Shown here: positions 15,812-18,992 of the stretch, in pieces
How positions within the stretch are numbered: the stretch's first letter is position 1
Layout of the letters: each line of letters begins with the position of its first letter
Assembly: GCA_964632945.1 (NCBI GenBank)
Contig: CAZWCX010000132.1
Coordinates: forward strand, 1 to 18,992
Length of the DNA: 18,992 nucleotides
Direction: 5' to 3'
Source: CAZWCX01 sp964632945
Lineage (GTDB): Bacteria; Planctomycetota; MHYJ01; WSZJ01; CAZWCX01
Position numbers and translations under genes: made by a program
The notes under the pieces: model-generated
What the model was told of the DNA's origin: nothing
Database searches by the model: none
What the model saw: the letters and a program-made list of their open reading frames with translations, nothing else

Positions 15812-15845
15812 GGGGAATCCGTCCGGATCCCCAAGGGGCCCCTTG
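15812..15845 (+). promoter_or_regulatory. two adjoining stem-loops in the hemL leader
   Basis: GGGGAATCC and GGATCCCC (15812-15832) can form an 8-bp stem with one bulged A and a 4-base loop. It is followed directly by the perfect palindrome CAAGGGGCCCCTTG (15832-15845). The CCCC of the first stem (15829-15832) can instead pair with the GGGG at 15835-15838, so alternative folds exclude one another. It lies about 50 bases before the hemL start. No known riboswitch class is recognised. Confidence 0.35.
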
Positions 15846-15895
15846 AATTCCTGCTTCCCAGAGGGGCGAATCCGCAGCCAAACGAGGGGGAGAAG

Positions 15896-17191
15896 ATGGC
15901 ATCCGGTTCCGCGGGTCCGAAGTCACAGCAAGCGTTTCGCGACGCCCAGGAGGTCCTGGTCGGGGGAGTCAATAGCCCGGTCCGGGCATTCCGTGGGGTG
16001 GGCGGAACGCCTCTCTTCTTCGCCCGGGGCAAGGGAAGCCGGGTTCGCGATCTCGACGGCCGGTCGCTGATCGACTACGTCGGCTCGTGGGGTCCGCTCA
16101 TCCTGGGGCACGCGCACCCGCGCGTGCTCGCGGCGGTGTCCCGCGCCGCCCGGTTGGGCACGACGTTCGGCGCGCCCACGCAGCGCGAGACGGAGCTGGC
16201 GCGCCGGATCCGCGAGGCGATTCCGACCATGGAGAAGGTCCGGCTGGTCTCCTCCGGAACGGAAGCGGTGATGAGCGCCATCCGGGCCGCGCGGGCGTTC
16301 ACGGGCCGGGACCGGATCGCGAAGTTCGAGGGGTGCTATCACGGCCACTCGGACGGCCTGCTCGTGCGCGCGGGCAGCGGGGCCCTCACGCTCGGAGTTC
16401 CGGACTCCCCGGGCATCCCCAAGCCGATTGCGGCGCTCACGCTGACGCTTCCCTTCAACGATCTCGAGGCCGTCTCGGCCGCGTGCCGCAAGCACGGGAA
16501 GACGCTCGCCGCGCTGGTGGTCGAACCGGTGCCCGCGAACATGGGGGTCGTTCTGCCGGAGGCGGGCTTCCTGTCCGGGTTGCGCCGGCTCGCCGACGAA
16601 TACGGGTTCCTGCTGATCTTCGACGAGATCATCACCGGGTTCCGGCTCTGCTACGGCGGCGCGCAACTTCTGTATCGGGTGCGGCCCGACCTGACCACGC
16701 TCGGCAAAGTCGTCGGCGGCGGGCTGCCCCTGGCGGCCTACGGCGGCCGGGCCGACGTGATGAACGGGATCGCGCCCGAGGGCAAGGTCTACCAGGCCGG
16801 CACCCTCTCCGGCAACCCGCTCGCGGTCGAAGCGGGCCTCGCCACCCTGCGAGAGTTGCGGGCGCGGGGGGCGTATGAGCGTCTTCTCACGCGCACCCAG
16901 GAGCTCGCCATCGGCCTGCAGTCCGCGGCGGACACGGCCCGGGTGCCGGTCACCGTGAACTGCATCGGTTCCCTGCTCACCGTCTTCTTCGCCGCCGGAC
17001 CGGTCGACAACCATGCGGACGTCATGGCCTCGGACCGAGAGGCGTACGCCCGCTTCTTCCATGCGATGGTGCGGGAGGGGGTCTACCTCCCTCCTTCGGC
17101 CTTCGAGGCGTGGTTCGTCTCCCTCGCCCATCGGGCTGCCGACGTGAGCAAGACGCTGTCGGCGGCGGAGCGGGCGTTCCGCAAGGTCTAG
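15896..17191 (+). CDS. hemL: glutamate-1-semialdehyde 2,1-aminomutase
   Basis: This cytoplasmic PLP enzyme of 431 residues moves the amino group of glutamate-1-semialdehyde to give 5-aminolevulinate, the last step of the C5 route to heme. Family marks are the VGGVNSPVRAF start (22-32), SSGTEAVMSAIR (119-130) for cofactor phosphate contacts, CYHGHSDGLLVRAGSG (147-162), the Asp in FDEIITGFR (242-250) and the PLP lysine at 271 in TLGKVVGGGLP. Length and motifs are normal and intact. The frame is open further upstream, but the ATG at 15896 follows a clear GAGGGGGAG ribosome site and matches the family N-terminus. hutU follows 60 bases later on the same strand, so the two are probably co-transcribed. 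A related aminotransferase function is unlikely given the full set of HemL motifs. Confidence 0.95.
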   Translation: MASGSAGPKSQQAFRDAQEVLVGGVNSPVRAFRGVGGTPLFFARGKGSRVRDLDGRSLIDYVGSWGPLILGHAHPRVLAAVSRAARLGTTFGAPTQRETELARRIREAIPTMEKVRLVSSGTEAVMSAIRAARAFTGRDRIAKFEGCYHGHSDGLLVRAGSGALTLGVPDSPGIPKPIAALTLTLPFNDLEAVSAACRKHGKTLAALVVEPVPANMGVVLPEAGFLSGLRRLADEYGFLLIFDEIITGFRLCYGGAQLLYRVRPDLTTLGKVVGGGLPLAAYGGRADVMNGIAPEGKVYQAGTLSGNPLAVEAGLATLRELRARGAYERLLTRTQELAIGLQSAADTARVPVTVNCIGSLLTVFFAAGPVDNHADVMASDREAYARFFHAMVREGVYLPPSAFEAWFVSLAHRAADVSKTLSAAERAFRKV

Positions 17192-17251
17192 TCCCCGGCC
17201 GGATCCGCCCGCGCGGCTCCCCGGACGGCGGCAAGCGATTCGAGGTCGACG

Positions 17252-18912
<1,661 letters not shown>

Positions 18913-18916
<4 letters not shown>

Positions 18917-18966
18917 CGGGTCTTCACTCTTGAGATCCTAGTGGGTCTTCAATCTTGAGATCCTAG
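18913..18966 (+). repeat. 25-base tandem direct repeat (two units) starting in the hutU stop codon
   Basis: Two 25-base units at 18913-18937 and 18938-18962 differ at only two positions (C/T at unit base 5, C/A at base 14). Each begins with CTAG, and a third CTAG closes the array at 18963-18966. The first CTAG includes the TAG stop of hutU. The end of unit 1 and the start of unit 2 can also pair as a 9-bp stem with one bulge and a UAGU loop (18930-18952). There is no U tract, so it is not a standard terminator. The remaining bases up to the window end show nothing recognisable. Confidence 0.75.
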
Positions 18967-18992
18967 GTTCGGCCGAGGTGATTTTCGCGCCC

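Noticed and set aside
15721..15846. Possible 41-codon leader peptide upstream of hemL
   Set aside because: Its ATG overlaps the candidate -10 box, there is no ribosome site, and the Arg/Pro/Gly-rich product looks like random GC-rich coding.

Overview
The window is GC-rich, bacterial, and most likely from a member of the Planctomycetota. This is inferred from the style of the genes, not from a marker gene. The clues are a membrane Ser/Thr kinase with an N-terminal zinc ribbon and a long TPR tail, an FHA protein ending in helical repeats and a zinc ribbon, an esterase with a C-terminal extension, and a small Gly/Ile-patterned beta insert in a solute-binding protein. Another deep-branching, kinase-rich phylum remains possible.

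Layout: eleven genes lie on the minus strand from about 15.6 kb leftwards to the window edge, and two lie on the plus strand at the right. In transcription order the minus-strand genes are: an FHA-domain protein (15614-14304); a secreted alpha/beta hydrolase (14156-12915); peptide-type ABC transporter 2, with binding protein (12635-10746), OppB-type permease (10735-9734) and an enlarged OppC-type permease (9729-7909); a Ser/Thr kinase (7772-4692); and peptide-type ABC transporter 1, with binding protein (4575-2869), GxxExxY protein (2843-2364), OppB-type permease (2352-1390), OppC-type permease (1386-337) and the start of an OppD-type ATPase that runs off the left edge (263-1). On the plus strand, hemL (15896-17191) and hutU (17252-18916) follow one another 60 bases apart.

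Good sigma70-type promoters can be read in front of the FHA gene, binding protein 2 and binding protein 1, with weaker candidates before the kinase, oppD and hemL. Each transporter therefore appears to be its own operon rather than one continuous unit. Transporter 2 has no ATPase gene beside it. The ATPase gene or genes at the left edge may serve both transporters. The kinase sits exactly between the two transporters, and the FHA protein (a phosphothreonine reader) is in the same gene block. A link between sensing or uptake of peptides and phospho-signalling is a reasonable hypothesis, but the sequence does not prove it.

The most unusual items are: a mini-domain of about 46 residues inserted in the binding-protein fold of SBP2; a helical insert of about 300 residues in the OppC-type permease of the same operon; a GxxExxY (PD-(D/E)XK-like) protein with its expected catalytic residues substituted, lying inside a transporter operon; divergent promoters that share one -35 box; and a 25-base tandem repeat that begins in the hutU stop codon. 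No rRNA, tRNA, CRISPR array, insertion sequence or phage gene was seen. All intergenic gaps are under 300 bases and are described individually where they hold anything. The very long open frames on the opposite strand of nearly every gene were rejected as GC-driven shadows.
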